Assembly (NCBI GenBank): GCA_900766975.1
Contig: CAAFXO010000023.1
Span: 1 to 62,145, forward strand
Direction of reading: 5' to 3'
DNA: 62,145 bases
Source: Bacteroidales bacterium
GTDB lineage: Bacteria > Bacteroidota > Bacteroidia > Bacteroidales > Muribaculaceae
The position numbers and the translations under genes were made by a program. Each line of letters opens with the position of its first letter. The first letter of the stretch is position 1. The notes beneath the pieces are model-generated. The model was given only the letters and a program-made list of their open reading frames with translations. It was not told the origin of the DNA and ran no database searches. Of this stretch, positions 35,304-44,335 are shown piece by piece.

Positions 35304-37055
35304 TTATTTCACACCGAGGTCGGCGAGAAGCTGATCGATGTGCTTCTCTGCTTTTACCACAGTCTCTTCATACCGGTCGCGTGAGGGCATATCTTCTCTC
35401 ACTTCGACATAGAATTTGATCTTGGGCTCTGTGCCCGAAGGACGTACCGATACCTTGTCGCCGGATTCGGTGAAGAATTGAAGCACGTTCGAGGTGGTGG
35501 GGAAGTCCATCTTCTCTGTCTCGCCGCTCTTCAAGTCGCGACAAGTCAAGTCGGAGTAGTCTTTGATCTTCACTACAGGGCTTCCTGCCAATTCTTTGGG
35601 TGGATTCTCTCTGAAGTTCTTCATCATAGCCACGATCTCTTCGGCACCACTCTTGCCGGGACGCACCACGCTGACACCCTTTTCGCGCGAGAAACCATAT
35701 TTCTCATAGATGTCTACCAGCACGTCGTAGAGGGTCTTGCCCTGATCTGCTGCCCATGCTGCACATTCTGCCAAGAGGGAGTTGGTCGATACGGAGTCTT
35801 TGTCGCGTACGAAGGTCTGCGGCAAGAAGCCGTAGCTCTCTTCGCCACCACCCATATAACGCTTCTTGCCCTCCAAGTTACGGATCACGTCGGCAATCCA
35901 CTTGAATCCGGTGAAGCAGTCGTAACATTCCACGCCATTGGCATCGGCGATGCGCTTGATCGATTCGGTGGTTACGATGGTCTTTACGATATATTCGTTG
36001 CCCTTCAGAAGTCCGCTCTCTGCATTCTTGGTGATCAGATAGTAGATCATCAGCATGTTGATCTGGTTGCCATTGACCAGCTGATAGTTGCCCGATCCAT
36101 CTCTTACCACCACTCCGATACGGTCGGCATCCGGATCGGATGCCAATACCAAGCTGGCTCCTGTCTCTTTTGCCTTGGCGATACCCATGGTCATCGCTTC
36201 GGCATTCTCCGGATTGGGTGATACGACTGTCGGGAAGTCTCCGCTCTGGATGTCCTGCTCCGGAACGTGGATCACATTGTCAAAACCCCATTTGCGTAGC
36301 GAGTCGAACACAAGACGAAGTCCTGTGCCATGGATCGGTGTGTAGACGATCTTCATGTCGTGATGACGCTTGCATGCATCCGGATCAAGACTCAATCCAT
36401 GGATCTCTTCCAAGTACATGTCGTCGACATCTTTACCTACCACCTGTATCAACGCCGGATCTGCATCGAAACGTACCTGATCGACTGATGTGATAGCGCT
36501 CACATATTCGATGGTCTTTACGTCGTGGGGTGAGATCATCTGTGCTCCATCGCTCCAATATGCCTTGTAGCCGTTGTATTCCTTGGGATTGTGGCTCGCT
36601 GTGATCATCACACCACTCTGACAACCCAATTTGCGAATCGCGTAGGACACCTCCGGTGTCGGGCAGGGGCCGTCGAAGAGATACACCTTGATGCCGTTGG
36701 CGGCAAATACGTTGGCTGTCAATTCAGCAAATTTGCGCGAGTTGTTGCGAACATCATGACCTACTGCCACTGAGATCTGTTCCAGATCTTTGAAGGTGTC
36801 TTTCAGGTAGTTGGCAAGTCCCTGGGTTGCTGCTCCTACTGTGTAGATGTTCATACGGTTGGTGCCCGCTCCCATGATGCCGCGCAATCCGCCTGTGCCG
36901 AACTCCAAGTCCTTGTAGAAGGCCTCAATCAGTGGGGTCTTGTCTTCCGATTCAAGAAGTTTCTTTACTTCGTCGCGTGTCTCTTGGTCGTATTGTTCGC
37001 CCAACCATTTCTCTGCACGCGCCGTTACTGTTCTCAATAATTCGTCGTTGCTCAT
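35304..37055 (-). CDS. phosphoglucomutase / phosphomannomutase family
   Basis: A 583-residue enzyme of the alpha-D-phosphohexomutase family, of the long PgcA/Pgm type. Visible sites are the GTGGLRG phosphate-contact segment near residue 53, the phosphoserine loop TASHNP (Ser154), the metal loop DPDADR (Asp307, 309, 311), the sugar loop GGEESYG, and the C-terminal RPSGTEPKIKFY phosphate-binding motif. It interconverts hexose 1- and 6-phosphates for glycogen, cell wall and capsule precursors. Glucose versus mannose specificity cannot be settled here. The gene stands alone, with its own candidate promoter and terminator. Confidence 0.92.
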   Translation of the reverse strand: MSNDELLRTVTARAEKWLGEQYDQETRDEVKKLLESEDKTPLIEAFYKDLEFGTGGLRGIMGAGTNRMNIYTVGAATQGLANYLKDTFKDLEQISVAVGHDVRNNSRKFAELTANVFAANGIKVYLFDGPCPTPEVSYAIRKLGCQSGVMITASHNPKEYNGYKAYWSDGAQMISPHDVKTIEYVSAITSVDQVRFDADPALIQVVGKDVDDMYLEEIHGLSLDPDACKRHHDMKIVYTPIHGTGLRLVFDSLRKWGFDNVIHVPEQDIQSGDFPTVVSPNPENAEAMTMGIAKAKETGASLVLASDPDADRIGVVVRDGSGNYQLVNGNQINMLMIYYLITKNAESGLLKGNEYIVKTIVTTESIKRIADANGVECYDCFTGFKWIADVIRNLEGKKRYMGGGEESYGFLPQTFVRDKDSVSTNSLLAECAAWAADQGKTLYDVLVDIYEKYGFSREKGVSVVRPGKSGAEEIVAMMKNFRENPPKELAGSPVVKIKDYSDLTCRDLKSGETEKMDFPTTSNVLQFFTESGDKVSVRPSGTEPKIKFYVEVREDMPSRDRYEETVVKAEKHIDQLLADLGVK

Positions 37056-37147
37056 TGTTTATTTCTTATTTTTCTTTTCTTTTTAGAGTTTTTACTTCTT
37101 TACCTTAATATATGCTGGCCTTTTTACCTCACATACACTATAATTTG

Positions 37148-37155
37148 CAAATATA
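37148..37155 (-). promoter_or_regulatory. candidate -7 box of the phosphoglucomutase gene
   Basis: Minus-strand TATATTTG, 93 bases before the start at 37055. It lies in a shared A/T-rich spacer with the divergent flavin reductase gene. Confidence 0.4.
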
Positions 37156-37202
37156 ACATTTTTTTGAATTACTTTTTATTAACTCTCCATTTATTTTTTT
37201 AT

Positions 37203-37210
37203 TAATTTTG
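37203..37210 (+). promoter_or_regulatory. candidate -7 box of the flavin reductase gene
   Basis: TAATTTTG, 32 bases before the start at 37242. No good -33 TTTG is present. Confidence 0.4.
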
Positions 37211-37241
37211 CAATTGTATCATTTTTTAATCAATTTTATCC

Positions 37242-37814
37242 ATGAGTAAACAATCTTGGCGCCCCGGCACGATGATATATCCTCTCCCTGCTGTTATTGT
37301 CACTGTAGGCGCTTCCCCCGAGGAGTGGAATCCTCTCACCATAGCCTGGACCGGCACCATCTGCAGCGACCCTGCCATGTGCTTCATCTCGGTCCGCAAG
37401 GAGAGACATTCTTTCCCTATCTTGATGAAGAATATGGAGTTTACCATCAATCTGACCACTGCCGATATGGCTCGCGCCACCGACTGGGTCGGCGTCCGCT
37501 CTGGTCGTGATTACGATAAGTGGAAGGAGTCGGGACTTACTCCCATGCCCGGCGAGAAGGTCGCTTCTCCCACCATCGAGGAGTCTCCCCTCTCTATCGA
37601 GTGCCGTGTCAAGTCGGTAACCGATCTCGGTTCTCACCACATGTTTATCGCCGATGTCGTGAATGTGCGCGCTGATTCTCGTTGGGTCGACCCCGAGTCG
37701 GGTAGATTCGAACTCGAAAAGTCGGGGCTCATGACTTACTGCCATGGACATTATTACCACCTCGGCGAGATGATCGGCAAGTTCGGATTTTCTGTCAAAA
37801 AGGAGAAGGAGTAA
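37242..37814 (+). CDS. flavin reductase family protein (FMN-binding split barrel)
   Basis: A 190-residue cytoplasmic protein of the flavin reductase-like family. It begins WRPGTMIYPLPAVIVTVG, and the FMN-contact stretch NPLTIAWTGTICSDPAMCFISV (given here as its ends NPLTIAW and CFISV, about residues 29-51) is characteristic, as is the following RKERHSFPILMKNMEF. Length is typical. Substrate and partner are unknown; relatives reduce free flavin or act as flavoredoxins. It is monocistronic and divergent from the phosphoglucomutase gene. Confidence 0.85.
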   Translation: MSKQSWRPGTMIYPLPAVIVTVGASPEEWNPLTIAWTGTICSDPAMCFISVRKERHSFPILMKNMEFTINLTTADMARATDWVGVRSGRDYDKWKESGLTPMPGEKVASPTIEESPLSIECRVKSVTDLGSHHMFIADVVNVRADSRWVDPESGRFELEKSGLMTYCHGHYYHLGEMIGKFGFSVKKEKE

Positions 37815-37877
37815 CTCCTCTTGGGCTTCTGCTCTGAGCTCTCGGAAATATTTTTCCGTTCGATTATCTCCTCCTTC

Positions 37878-37909
37878 TTTGGAAGTCTAAAGATTAATTT
37901 GTAAATTTG
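37878..37909 (+). promoter_or_regulatory. promoter of the yicC-gmk-nadD cluster with both boxes
   Basis: TTTG (37878-37881) and TAAATTTG (37902-37909) are separated by 20 bases, an exact Bacteroidetes consensus arrangement. The predicted start near 37916 is about 24 bases before the yicC ATG. Confidence 0.8.
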
Positions 37910-37939
37910 TGACTATTCTTTATTATTAATTCTGTTCAA

Positions 37940-38830
37940 ATGATTCTATCTATGACCGGCTTCGGCCGGGGTTCTGCAATATCCTCCTCCAAACGGTTTA
38001 CCGTCGATCTAAAGTCGCTTAACTCGAAGCAGTTAGATCTCTCCATGCGTGTTCCTCTATCGTTCAAGGAGTTGGAGCTCGACGCTCGTGGCATCATCGC
38101 CGAGTCTCTCGAACGCGGTAAGGTCGATCTGAATTCCGTAGTCGAGCAGATCGTCGAGTCTTCTCACGTTCAGATCAATGCTGAGGTGCTCGCTTCGTAT
38201 AAGAGCCAGATCGAGGCTGCCGCTCAACGACTCGAAATCCCTTATCCTGCCGATTGGTATCAGGTGCTGATGCGCCTCCCCGATGTGCTTAAGACGGAGG
38301 CTCCTCAACTTGACCCCGAGGATAAGGAGGCTTTCCTTCAGGCGCTCCGCGCCGCTGTCGACGCACTCGTGGAGTTCCGCATCGCTGAGGGTAAAAAGTT
38401 GCATGCCTTCTTCGTTAGCAAAATCCAAAACATCGGTGACCTCCTCGAGCAGGTTACACCTTTCGAGTCGCAACGTGTCGCCAAGATTCGCAATCGCCTC
38501 GAGGAGCAACTTGCTCGTCTCACTTCGATCGATTATGACCGCGGCAGATTGGAGCAGGAACTCATCTTCTATATCGAAAAACTCGATGTCACTGAGGAGA
38601 AAATCCGCCTCCGCTCTCACCTGAATTATTTCCTTGAAACTCTCGGCGCTGTCGACGATGGCCGCCCTCATCAGGGGCAAGGCAAAAAGCTCGGCTTTAT
38701 TGCCCAGGAAATGGGCCGCGAGATCAATACCCTCGGCTCTAAGTCTAATGATGCCGATATGCAAAAGATCGTCGTTAAGATGAAAGATGAACTCGAGCAA
38801 ATCAAGGAACAAGTCTTAAACGTTTTGTAA
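37940..38830 (+). CDS. yicC: YicC-like endoribonuclease family protein
   Basis: A 296-residue protein starting MILSMTGFGRGSA, the hallmark N-terminus of the YicC family, with SLNSKQLDLSMRVP next. The C-terminal DUF1732 part ends in a block with FLETLGAVDDGRPHQGQGKKLGFI, then QEMGREINTLGSKSND. E. coli YicC is a stress-linked endoribonuclease, and the gene is often found beside gmk, as here (14-base gap). It is the first gene of the cluster, directly downstream of a strong promoter. Start chosen at the family-conserved MILSMTGFG. Confidence 0.93.
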   Translation: MILSMTGFGRGSAISSSKRFTVDLKSLNSKQLDLSMRVPLSFKELELDARGIIAESLERGKVDLNSVVEQIVESSHVQINAEVLASYKSQIEAAAQRLEIPYPADWYQVLMRLPDVLKTEAPQLDPEDKEAFLQALRAAVDALVEFRIAEGKKLHAFFVSKIQNIGDLLEQVTPFESQRVAKIRNRLEEQLARLTSIDYDRGRLEQELIFYIEKLDVTEEKIRLRSHLNYFLETLGAVDDGRPHQGQGKKLGFIAQEMGREINTLGSKSNDADMQKIVVKMKDELEQIKEQVLNVL

Positions 38831-38844
38831 ACCCACCCATAGTT

Positions 38845-39414
38845 ATGTCTAAAAAAGCTGTTATTGTACTCTCCGGACCCTCCGGCACCGGCAAGTCTAC
38901 CATCATACGCCGTCTTATGGAGATGCCCGATCTGAATCTCGCTTTTTCCATCTCGGCTACAAGCCGCCCCCCTCGCGGCGAGGAACAGAATGGCCGTGAA
39001 TACCATTTCCTCTCCCCCGAGGAGTTCGACCGCCGTATAGCTGAAGGTGATTTCGTAGAGTGGGAGGAGGTCTATTCCGGTACGAAGTATGGCACACTCC
39101 GTAGCGAGGTGGATAAAATGCTCGCAGCCGGACGTAATGTGATCATGGATGTCGATGTCAAGGGGGCTTTCAATGTCAAGAATGCATACGGTGATGATTG
39201 CCTGATCATGTTTATCCTTCCCCCCGATATGGAGACCCTCGAACAGCGCCTGCGTGCCCGCAACACTGACTCGGAGGAGTCGCTCCGAAAACGCATCGAA
39301 AGAGCTCGCTATGAGATCGGTTTAGCTCCCGATTTCGACCGCCAAGTCGTCAACGACGATTTGGAAGCCGCTGTCGCCAAAGTGGAGGCTTTCATCCGCG
39401 ATTTCCTCGTCTGA
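38845..39414 (+). CDS. gmk: guanylate kinase
   Basis: A 189-residue nucleotide kinase converting GMP and ATP to GDP and ADP. The Walker A is GPSGTGKST (11-19). The GMP-binding region follows with SATSRPPRGEEQNGREYHF and FVEWEEVYSGTKYGT. The lid has RLRARNTDSEESLRKRI. Length is typical. It is co-transcribed with yicC and probably with nadD (47 bases downstream). Confidence 0.97.
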   Translation: MSKKAVIVLSGPSGTGKSTIIRRLMEMPDLNLAFSISATSRPPRGEEQNGREYHFLSPEEFDRRIAEGDFVEWEEVYSGTKYGTLRSEVDKMLAAGRNVIMDVDVKGAFNVKNAYGDDCLIMFILPPDMETLEQRLRARNTDSEESLRKRIERARYEIGLAPDFDRQVVNDDLEAAVAKVEAFIRDFLV

Positions 39415-39461
39415 GTAATTTCTCCGGCAGATTTTCTCCCGATTAGCACTTTTTTGTCGAT

Positions 39462-40034
39462 ATGAAGATAGGAATATTTTCCGGTAGTTTCGACCCGATA
39501 CATATCGGTCACGCCATGATGGTGAGTTATCTGTCGCAGTTTTGCGACATCGATGCTCTCTGGCTTATGCCGAGCCCGATCAATCCTCTTAAGGTCGATT
39601 CGACTCGCACCCCGGCGGAGCATCGCCTCGCTATGTGCCGTATCGTCGCCGATAAGTGCCCTGCCGTGGTGGTCTCCGATTTCGAGTTCTCTCTCCCTCG
39701 ACCATCTTATACATATCAGACACTCCGCGAACTGAAACGCTCTTTCCCCGAACATGAGTTCCACCTCATCATCGGCTCGGACAATTGGCTCTCGTTCCGG
39801 CTTTGGCGCAATCACGAGGAGATTGTCGCCGAGTTCACTATCATCATATATCCTCGCCCCGGATTTGAGGTGTCTCTCCCTCTCCCTCCCGGAGTTTCGC
39901 TCCTCGAGCAGGCTCCACTCTCTGTTATGTCTTCGACTTTCGTAAGGTCGGTCTTCTCTCAAGGGAAGTCTCCCCGATATTTCGTCGATGACGATGTGAT
40001 CGATTATATCAATGCCAACCATCTATATGACTGA
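39462..40034 (+). CDS. nadD: nicotinate-nucleotide adenylyltransferase
   Basis: A 190-residue nucleotidyltransferase of NAD synthesis (NaMN + ATP to deamido-NAD). The active-site motif GSFDPIHIGH (8-17) is complete and the C-terminal ISSTFVRS counterpart reads MSSTFVRSVFSQGK. The substrate region includes ALWLMPSPINPLK. Its stop overlaps the start of the next gene by a few bases, so the two are probably translated together. Confidence 0.95.
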   Translation: MKIGIFSGSFDPIHIGHAMMVSYLSQFCDIDALWLMPSPINPLKVDSTRTPAEHRLAMCRIVADKCPAVVVSDFEFSLPRPSYTYQTLRELKRSFPEHEFHLIIGSDNWLSFRLWRNHEEIVAEFTIIIYPRPGFEVSLPLPPGVSLLEQAPLSVMSSTFVRSVFSQGKSPRYFVDDDVIDYINANHLYD

Positions 40035-40548
40035 TTCTGACCTCCATTCCCAACTGATCAATATCACCGCTCTCTCCACCGATTATTGCGCTTCTCTCGA
40101 AAATGCAACGGAGTTCGAGCGCCTCGATTTTATTACCAATATTCTGGGGCTGTTGCCTCGTATTTATTGGAATTTCTCCGATGTCGTGGTGGAAAATGTT
40201 TCTCTCTCTCCCGACGATGAGTTCGAGTTCCTCCCCTCTTATATCGATGAGGATATGTATGAAGAGGTGCGCCGCGGTGTCGCCGCTCTCCTTGGTGATG
40301 ACGATGTCTATCTCGAGACTTTCGAGGAGGATATGAAGTATAGCGACACCCCTATCGCCGCTTCTATCTCGGAGGGCCTCGCCGATATCTATCAGCATCT
40401 CTATGATTTTGTGTCTATCGTTCGCGAAAGCGACGGCGAGCAGTTGCAGGATGCCTACCGTGAGTGCCACGACAGCTTCGTCGATAATTGGTCACAAACC
40501 CTCTGCAATGTGATGCGTGCTCTCAATCACCTGAGATATAATCTCTAA
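40027..40548 (+). CDS. DUF5063 family protein
   Basis: An acidic 173-residue protein, mostly helical, without signal peptide or membrane segment. It resembles the Bacteroidales DUF5063 family that is found next to nadD. Conserved-looking parts are FITNILGLLPRIYWNFSD and the acidic YIDEDMYEEVRRGVAALLGDDD. I chose the ATG at 40027, which overlaps the nadD stop by 8 bases, over the in-frame ATG 15 bases upstream, because it gives the usual tight operon overlap. Function is unknown. Confidence 0.8.
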   Translation: MTDSDLHSQLINITALSTDYCASLENATEFERLDFITNILGLLPRIYWNFSDVVVENVSLSPDDEFEFLPSYIDEDMYEEVRRGVAALLGDDDVYLETFEEDMKYSDTPIAASISEGLADIYQHLYDFVSIVRESDGEQLQDAYRECHDSFVDNWSQTLCNVMRALNHLRYNL

Positions 40549-40618
40549 AGACAACATCATCATATTTTTTTGATAATTCCAAAATACTCTATATTTTCTC
40601 TTTCTTCTTTATTTTACC

Positions 40619-41995
40619 ATGGACCAATCTCTTATCAATCTCCGAGATAGCGAGGCTAATCAAGCCGCTTTCTTGGTGTCGATGCTTAATAGCTCGTCGT
40701 GCAATTTCTATGCTGTCGATTCGACACGCCGCGTGCTCGATGCAGCCGGTTTTCAATGCCTCGCCGAGGCCGATGAGTGGACTCTTGTGCCGGGTGGCAA
40801 GTATTATGTCGTGAAGAATGACACGGCTATCTTCGCTTTCATCGTCGGTAATGACCCGGTGGAGGCTGAGGGTTTCCGCATCATCTCGGCGCATACCGAC
40901 AGCCCCTGCTTCAAACTCAAACCGAATTGTGAGATTTATGGCGATGGGGGAGTGGTGTCGCTCAATGTCGAGAAGTATGGCGGCGGAATCCTCTATACCT
41001 GGTTCGATCGCCCTCTCGCCATCTCAGGCCGCGTGCTGACTCGCGGTGTCTCCCCTCTCACTCCTCGTCAACACCTCGTCGATTCTCACCGCCCGGTGGC
41101 TACCATTCCTCACCTCGCCATCCATTTCAATCGCGATGTGAACAACGGCAACCCCCTCTCGGTGCAGAAGGATATGAAACCTGTGCTCGGTTGCTTCTCT
41201 CACCAACAGATCGAGGAGGCTAAGAAGTCGGGCGGTTTCATCCCCGCGCTCCTTGTAGAGCTCATCAATCAGAATCTCCGCGATTGTTCTTCGCCGATCA
41301 CAGTCTCTGCCGAGGATATCCTCGATTATGAACTTTGTCTTTATCCCGCCGAACCGGCTGCCGTAGTCGGCTTGAATCCCGACCTGCTACAGTCTCATCG
41401 TATCGACGACCTTTCGATGGCTTTCTCCGGACTCGCCGCTCTCCTGCTCGAGGCTGACCATCCCGCTGCCGCCACTCGAGTCTTGGCGCTCTTCGATAAT
41501 GAGGAAACAGGATCCGGCACAAAGCAGGGTGCCGCTTCACCCGTGTTGAGACATATCATGGAACGCGTTTGCCTCTCACTTTCCGACGATAAGCAGGCCC
41601 TCTATCGTGCCCTCGCCCGATCTTTCATGATCTCTGCCGACGATGCCCATGCTTGGCATCCTAATTATAATGAGAAGTATGACCCCACCAATCATCCGGT
41701 CATCGGAGGCGGTCCCGTAGTAAAGATCAATGCCAACTGCAAGTATATGACCGACGGCAGAAGTGCTGCCGTGTTCCATGCTCTCTGCGATGAGGCGGGT
41801 GTCAATATGCAATATTTCGTCAATCATGCCGATGTGGCCGGGGGTAGCACTCTGGGTAATATCTCCTCTTCACAGTTCGATATACCCGGCGTAGACGTGG
41901 GTTGCGCCATCTGGGCAATGCACTCCGCACGCGAGACTGCTTCCCTCTCCGATCATATCGATATGATAAAAGTTTTCCGCCAATTATTGAAATAA
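40619..41995 (+). CDS. M18 family aminopeptidase (aspartyl aminopeptidase-like)
   Basis: A 458-residue cytoplasmic metallopeptidase of the M18 family. Visible zinc-site segments are IISAHTDSPCFKLKP (His92), LALFDNEETGSGTKQGA (the catalytic Glu pair) and ISADDAHAWHPNY, with a late HADVAGGSTLGNI. Length fits the bacterial ApeB-like group. It removes N-terminal residues, preferably acidic ones in characterised relatives, as a large oligomer. It stands alone 70 bases after the DUF5063 gene; an A/T-rich spacer precedes it. Confidence 0.93.
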   Translation: MDQSLINLRDSEANQAAFLVSMLNSSSCNFYAVDSTRRVLDAAGFQCLAEADEWTLVPGGKYYVVKNDTAIFAFIVGNDPVEAEGFRIISAHTDSPCFKLKPNCEIYGDGGVVSLNVEKYGGGILYTWFDRPLAISGRVLTRGVSPLTPRQHLVDSHRPVATIPHLAIHFNRDVNNGNPLSVQKDMKPVLGCFSHQQIEEAKKSGGFIPALLVELINQNLRDCSSPITVSAEDILDYELCLYPAEPAAVVGLNPDLLQSHRIDDLSMAFSGLAALLLEADHPAAATRVLALFDNEETGSGTKQGAASPVLRHIMERVCLSLSDDKQALYRALARSFMISADDAHAWHPNYNEKYDPTNHPVIGGGPVVKINANCKYMTDGRSAAVFHALCDEAGVNMQYFVNHADVAGGSTLGNISSSQFDIPGVDVGCAIWAMHSARETASLSDHIDMIKVFRQLLK

Positions 41996-42008
41996 ATATA
42001 TTTTTTTG

Positions 42009-42016
42009 TAACTTTG
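42009..42016 (+). promoter_or_regulatory. candidate -7 box of trigger factor
   Basis: TAACTTTG, 68 bases before the start, with TTGA (41987-41990) 18 bases upstream as a weak -33 match. Confidence 0.5.
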
Positions 42017-42084
42017 CATTTCGTTTGCAGTAAGTTGCAAATATTTTACGTGATTTAATTAAATATATATCATATCTATTTCAA

Positions 42085-43434
42085 ATGAAAATCAATTACA
42101 ATAGCCTCTCTGAGGTTACAGGCGAGTTGGTGATGGTCGTCGAAGAGTGCGACTACGCCGAAAAAGTCAAAAAGCAACTCAAGGATTTGGGTAAGCGCCA
42201 TGCCGAGCCCGGTTTCCGCCCCGGCCACGTGCCCGCAGGTCTGATCCAAAAGAAGTATGGCAAGTCCGTGCTCTATGATGTTGTCACCAACACCATCTCC
42301 GATGAAATGACCAAGTATTTCGCCGATAATAATATGAACGTTCTCGGCAATCCTATCCCTGATAAGGATAATAACATCGATTTCGATGCCAAGGAGTTTA
42401 CTTTCAAGTTCCAAGTGGGTGTGGCTCCCGAACTCTCTCTCGTAGTCGATAAGAATGTCAATATTCCTTATTATAATATCGAAGTCAATGAGGAGATGGT
42501 CAAGAAGCAGGATGATGCTCTGCGTCGCCGCTTCGGCAACCAAGGTCCCGCCGAGGAGTCGGATGCTTCCGCTCTGATCAAAGGCGAAATCCGCGAACTT
42601 AATGAGGATGGCTCTATCAAGGAGGATGGCGTAGCTGTGGCTGACGGTATCGTGGCTCCCCAATATTTCAAGGATGCCAAGCAGTCTGAACTCTTCCTCG
42701 GCAAGCATGTCGGCGATGAGGTGGTCTTCAATCCCGCTGCTACTTGCGAGGGTAGTGCCACTGAGATCGCTTCGATGCTCCACATCGAGAAGGAAGTTGC
42801 CGACAATTATCATGGCGATTTCATGTTTACCATCCGCGAGATCATCACTCTCAAGCCTGCCGAACTCAATGAGGAGTTCTTCAAGAACGCTTTCGGCGAA
42901 AACGTGAAGGATGAGGAGTCTTATTTCAAGGCTATCAAGGAGATGATCGAGGCTTCGCTCAAAGGCGACTCCAACTATCGCTTCTCAATCGATGCTCAGA
43001 AAGTTCTCCTCGATGCTGTTGGCGAGGTGAATCTCCCCGATGAGATCATCAAGTCGTTCCTCATCGAGCAGAATGAGTCGCTCAATGATGAGAATATCGA
43101 TGAGCAGTATCCCGAAATCCGCAAGGACCTCGTTTGGGATCTCGTGAAGTCTCACATTATCAAGGCCCTCAATATCTCGATCTCCGAAGACGATGTGCTC
43201 AATACTTGCCGCATCCTCGCTCGCAATCAGTTCGCTCAGTATGGCATGAACAATGTGCCTGATGAGGCTATCGACCGCTTCGCTCATGATATCATGGCTG
43301 ATAAGAAGTCTATCGGCAATATCCGCCGTCAGTCGCTCGATATGAAGCTCTTCAATGCGCTTCGTGCCACTGTCACTCTCGATGAGAAAAACGTGTCAGT
43401 CGAGGAGTTCGAAGCACTTTTTAGCGAAAAATAA
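42085..43434 (+). CDS. tig: trigger factor, ribosome-associated chaperone
   Basis: A 449-residue protein with the three-part layout of trigger factor. The N-terminal ribosome-binding domain has GKRHAEPGFRPGHVPAGLI (the family's GFRPGKVP loop, residues about 33-51). The middle replaces a recognisable FKBP active site with a divergent segment (about 150-250), as is common in Bacteroidetes. The long helical C-terminal arm region follows. It binds nascent chains at the exit tunnel. It sits upstream of clpP-clpX, the usual tig-clpP-clpX order, but an AT-rich hairpin separates it from clpP. Confidence 0.93.
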   Translation: MKINYNSLSEVTGELVMVVEECDYAEKVKKQLKDLGKRHAEPGFRPGHVPAGLIQKKYGKSVLYDVVTNTISDEMTKYFADNNMNVLGNPIPDKDNNIDFDAKEFTFKFQVGVAPELSLVVDKNVNIPYYNIEVNEEMVKKQDDALRRRFGNQGPAEESDASALIKGEIRELNEDGSIKEDGVAVADGIVAPQYFKDAKQSELFLGKHVGDEVVFNPAATCEGSATEIASMLHIEKEVADNYHGDFMFTIREIITLKPAELNEEFFKNAFGENVKDEESYFKAIKEMIEASLKGDSNYRFSIDAQKVLLDAVGEVNLPDEIIKSFLIEQNESLNDENIDEQYPEIRKDLVWDLVKSHIIKALNISISEDDVLNTCRILARNQFAQYGMNNVPDEAIDRFAHDIMADKKSIGNIRRQSLDMKLFNALRATVTLDEKNVSVEEFEALFSEK

Positions 43435-43451
43435 TATTGTTTTGCAATATT
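43433..43451 (+). terminator. weak terminator after trigger factor
   Basis: Stem AATATTG/CAATATT with a 5-base loop, followed by TTTAAACTTTTTT. It is AT-rich and of low stability, so read-through into clpP is plausible. Confidence 0.5.
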
Positions 43452-43505
43452 TTTAAACTTTTTTCAAAAAGTTCCCGTTTTTGGCATACTTTTTGTTATC
43501 TATAG

Positions 43506-43558
43506 AGCAACTTCGTGTCTTCCCTCCCGATTTCTTCCGGCGGATGCACGAAGTTGCT
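43506..43558 (+). promoter_or_regulatory. long-loop hairpin in the clpP leader, possible attenuator
   Basis: A perfect 12-pair inverted repeat AGCAACTTCGTG/CACGAAGTTGCT encloses a 29-base pyrimidine-rich loop. It is followed by TATCCTTTTTTATC, so it could act as an intrinsic terminator. It ends 34 bases before the clpP start. Confidence 0.55.
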
Positions 43559-43592
43559 TATCCTTTTTTATCTCTTTCTAATCTCTTTCGCT

Positions 43593-44303
43593 ATGAATAT
43601 GAAAAGTGATTTTAATAATTTTGCCGTCAATCATCTTGGCATGAGTTCGAATACGCTCGATTCTTATCAGCGTGCCATCAATAGTCATGTCGCTGTCACC
43701 ACTCCGACCGCCGACTATATGAACCCCTACATCCTCGAGGAGCGACAACTCAATGTCACTCAGATGGATGTCTTCTCTCGTCTGATGATGGATCGCATCA
43801 TCTTCCTCGGTACGCAAGTTTCCGACCAGAGTGCCAACATCATTCAGGCTCAACTCCTCTATCTCGATTCTGTCGATCCCGATAAGGATATAAGCCTCTA
43901 TATCAACTCTCCCGGCGGATCTGTATATGCCGGACTCGGTATCTATGACACTATGCAGTATGTCAATTCCGACGTCTCTACCATCTGCACCGGTATGGCC
44001 GCTTCCATGGCTGCCGTACTCCTCGTCGCCGGTGAGAAGGGCAAGCGTTTCGCTCTCCCTCACTCTCGTGTCATGATCCATCAGCCTATGGGCGGCATCC
44101 AGGGTCAGGCTTCAGATATCGAGATCACCGCTCGCGAGATCCTCAAACTCAAGGAGGAACTCTATCGTATCATCTCCAACCACTCCGGTCAACCCTTCGA
44201 ACGCGTTGAGGCTGATTCCGATCGCGATTATTGGATGATCGCCTCAGAGGCTCAGGAGTATGGCATGATCGATAAGGTGCTCGTTAATCCTAAGAATAAG
44301 TAA
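43593..44303 (+). CDS. clpP: ATP-dependent Clp protease proteolytic subunit
   Basis: 236 residues from the chosen ATG. The catalytic serine is Ser138 in CTGMAASMAAVLL and the histidine is His163 in LPHSRVMIHQP, with the SPGGSVYAGLGIYDTMQ oxyanion-side segment. ClpP forms the double-ring peptidase chamber capped by ClpX. The frame is open upstream to 43515, but that extension is encoded by the leader hairpin and its U-rich flank and reads as an unlikely hydrophobic tail. The start is therefore placed at MNMKSDFNNFAVNHLG, as in relatives (43599 is also possible). Confidence 0.95.
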   Translation: MNMKSDFNNFAVNHLGMSSNTLDSYQRAINSHVAVTTPTADYMNPYILEERQLNVTQMDVFSRLMMDRIIFLGTQVSDQSANIIQAQLLYLDSVDPDKDISLYINSPGGSVYAGLGIYDTMQYVNSDVSTICTGMAASMAAVLLVAGEKGKRFALPHSRVMIHQPMGGIQGQASDIEITAREILKLKEELYRIISNHSGQPFERVEADSDRDYWMIASEAQEYGMIDKVLVNPKNK

Positions 44304-44335
44304 CTTTTTTTCATCCCTACCACCATTCGTTTTTA

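Noticed and set aside
38057..38812. 251-codon open frame antisense to yicC
   Set aside because: It overlaps almost all of a clear YicC gene that has a strong promoter. It is a product of strand codon bias.
42076..42813. 245-codon open frame antisense to tig
   Set aside because: Trigger factor is certain on the other strand; the antisense product is low in complexity.
43515..43592. N-terminal extension of ClpP
   Set aside because: It is encoded by the leader hairpin and U-rich tail, reads as an unrelated hydrophobic stretch, and would be absent from homologues.
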